Part shown: positions 12,856 through 14,125 of the stretch, piece by piece | How positions within the stretch are numbered: position 1 is the stretch's first letter | Layout: each line of letters begins with the position of its first letter | NCBI GenBank assembly: GCA_963977945.1 | Contig: CAXBQO010000019.1 | Span: forward strand, 1-14,125 | DNA from: CALMJB01 sp963977945 | Lineage (GTDB): Bacteria > Actinomycetota > Actinomycetes > Nanopelagicales > Nanopelagicaceae | Direction: 5' to 3' | DNA length: 14,125 nucleotides | The notes under the pieces: model-generated | What the model saw: only the letters and a program-made list of their open reading frames with translations | What the model was told of the DNA's origin: nothing | The model's database searches: none | Position numbers and translations under genes: made by a program

Positions 12856-14125
12856 TTATTGGTTGTACTTCAATGGTGTTGCTGCAAAGTCAGGGTCAAC
12901 AAACAACGTTGTGTCATAAGTGTTGACCTTCGCTACCAAACTATTGATTGTCTTCAAAGTAGGTAGTTTGCCTGTCTTTGCTGCGGTGTTAGCAATTTTT
13001 GCTGCTAGCAACCATTGATCCTGCGTGAAGTTACAGTGACCAGTTCCGTTTGTCGCAGCCGCTGGTGATTTCGACACTGGAGATTGACCGTTAAATTCGG
13101 TGTATGTCTCAGGTGTGCGATTCCATAGCACAACAAGATGCTTAGCATTCGTTCCGCGATCAATTAACCATTGGGTATTTCCAGCTGGAGTAATTGGATC
13201 TGCTAATCCAGTCATTGCCACAGTTGGAACATTGATTTGTCCAGTCTGAACATATTGACTTGCAAACCGAGCTTTAGCAATTGGATCTGCTGCAACTCGT
13301 TGCCCAGCAACTGTCAGATAACCCAACATGCCAGTTATGGCTGAAGTTCCGGAAAGTCCTGCGTTATATGCATCGAGGTCATCTTGTGACACTTGTGCTG
13401 CCCAATTAGTAGCAGTGTTGTCATAGAAGCGACCACCCATCTTCATTTCTTCACCATAAGTTCCAACAATTGCCAACATCGCACCTTGCACACCGTTTTC
13501 AAGAACGGCAAGGGCTGGGCTAATTGCTAAACCAAATGAAGTTTCTAGTGGACCTGCCGGACCGCTAGATGAATCAAATGAGTTTGATTGCGTTGGAATT
13601 CCAGCAATTAAACCAATTAGCAACAACGCACTTCTAACAGGAATAGCTTGAAGTGATGCTGGTGCAGTGGAAGTTGATGGCCACGCTGGTGCAAGTGGAT
13701 TAGCTGCCATGGCAGCTTGAATTGAACCAAACACAGTCAAAACTTTCTGAATGTCACCAATCATTTCTAGATAACCAGCTTGGCCAGCAGAGTATCCGCT
13801 GCCTTTGATGGTTGGATCAAAAAATGTTTTGATTCCAAATAAAAAGTCTCCAGCATACTTAAACTCAGCAAGAGGAGTATTTGTAGCTGCACAAAGTGGT
13901 GCAGCAGAATCAATCATTGATGGGAATTGCTCTTGTAGCGATTGGGTAATAAATCCACCCATTGATGCACCCCAAGCAGTAACCTTTTTGATCTTGGCAT
14001 ATTTTGTTTTCGCAAGATTTATCAATTGAATGTTGCTAATAACAGCATCTTCAGCATTCCAACCTTGACGGTTAAACCCTGAACCAGCCAATGCATATCC
14101 TTGCAACAACAATTCACTTGCAACC
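12856..14125 (-). CDS. Probable alpha/beta-hydrolase superfamily protein, C-terminal 422 codons (5' end outside window)
   Basis: The frame is open through the window edge. The upstream codons continue VASELLLQGYALAG, so the TTG at 14112 is not the true start. The serine-hydrolase signature GASMGG (nucleophile Ser50, counted from the codon at 14112) follows a strand-type stretch IKKVTAWG. TGLADPITP (Asp305) and GTGHCNFT (His359) are in the right order to complete a Ser-Asp-His triad. About 230 residues between Ser and Asp form a large Ala/Gly/Pro/Ser-rich lid or cap with a hydrophobic part (SALLLIGLIAGIP). The composition (many Asn, Thr, Ala; few Cys) would suit a secreted protein, but the N-terminus is missing. 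The substrate is unknown; it could be an esterase or peptidase. A terminator follows the gene. Confidence 0.68.
   Translation of the reverse strand, partial: VASELLLQGYALAGSGFNRQGWNAEDAVISNIQLINLAKTKYAKIKKVTAWGASMGGFITQSLQEQFPSMIDSAAPLCAATNTPLAEFKYAGDFLFGIKTFFDPTIKGSGYSAGQAGYLEMIGDIQKVLTVFGSIQAAMAANPLAPAWPSTSTAPASLQAIPVRSALLLIGLIAGIPTQSNSFDSSSGPAGPLETSFGLAISPALAVLENGVQGAMLAIVGTYGEEMKMGGRFYDNTATNWAAQVSQDDLDAYNAGLSGTSAITGMLGYLTVAGQRVAADPIAKARFASQYVQTGQINVPTVAMTGLADPITPAGNTQWLIDRGTNAKHLVVLWNRTPETYTEFNGQSPVSKSPAAATNGTGHCNFTQDQWLLAAKIANTAAKTGKLPTLKTINSLVAKVNTYDTTLFVDPDFAATPLKYNQ

Noticed and set aside
1..14125. tRNA, rRNA, CRISPR, IS element or phage genes
   Set aside because: No conserved tRNA arms with CCA, no regularly spaced repeats, no transposase or integrase motif and no rRNA sequence were seen.

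Overview
The window looks like a piece of an AT-rich, streamlined actinobacterial chromosome. The evidence is a WhiB protein, a GroEL with a histidine-rich tail, a GuaB3-type protein, and gene orders that match known actinobacterial blocks. Low G+C for an actinobacterium, very short intergenic gaps, divergent genes 24 bp apart and start codons 6-8 nt behind TANNNT boxes fit a freshwater acI-type (Nanopelagicales-like) organism. That placement is inference; no rRNA or other placing marker is present.

Layout, left to right. (1) Positions 1-214 (+) hold the last 70 codons of a sugar-nucleotide epimerase/dehydratase. It meets tail to tail, with a 4-bp overlap, a 224-codon N-terminal fragment of succinyl-CoA synthetase beta subunit (sucC, 211-885, -). 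The CoA-ligase half is cut off, so this looks like the edge of a surface-glycan region that has replaced the end of sucC. (2) pcrA/uvrD1 (968-3280, -) lies just upstream of sucC, as in other actinobacteria, and is divergent from a PIG-L/LmbE deacetylase (3305-4030, +). (3) A secreted cyclophilin (4046-4834, -), guaB3 (4919-6037, -) and a MerR regulator with a degenerate cobalamin-binding-like domain (6084-6992, -) follow. The regulator is divergent from a WhiB3/WhiD-like iron-sulfur regulator (7117-7422, +). (4) Read on the minus strand from 12.76 kb leftward come tsaE, a tsaB-rimI fusion and tsaD (4-bp overlaps), then groES-groEL (2-nt gap), then an ROK/polyphosphate-glucokinase-like sugar kinase. 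(5) The right end is the C-terminal 422 codons of a probable alpha/beta hydrolase (minus strand, 5' end outside) with a clear intrinsic terminator.

Functionally this is mostly housekeeping: t6A tRNA modification plus ribosomal-protein acetylation (tsaE, tsaB-rimI, tsaD), chaperonin, DNA repair helicase and purine metabolism. Redox or light-type regulators (WhiB, MerR-B12-like) sit between. The order tsaE-tsaB-rimI-tsaD-groES-groEL1-whiB3-...-guaB3 is, from memory, that of Mycobacterium tuberculosis Rv3422c-Rv3410c. Here guaB2 and sigD are missing from the block and a sugar kinase and a MerR gene are inserted.

I saw no tRNA, rRNA, CRISPR array, insertion sequence or transposase, and no gene-free stretch longer than about 155 bp. 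I did not find a convincing new multi-gene system. The points most worth following are the truncated sucC at a glycan-gene junction, the tsaB-rimI fusion, the MerR-B12-like/WhiB divergent pair with its dyad-bearing intergenic region, and the direct repeats upstream of groES where no CIRCE is visible.
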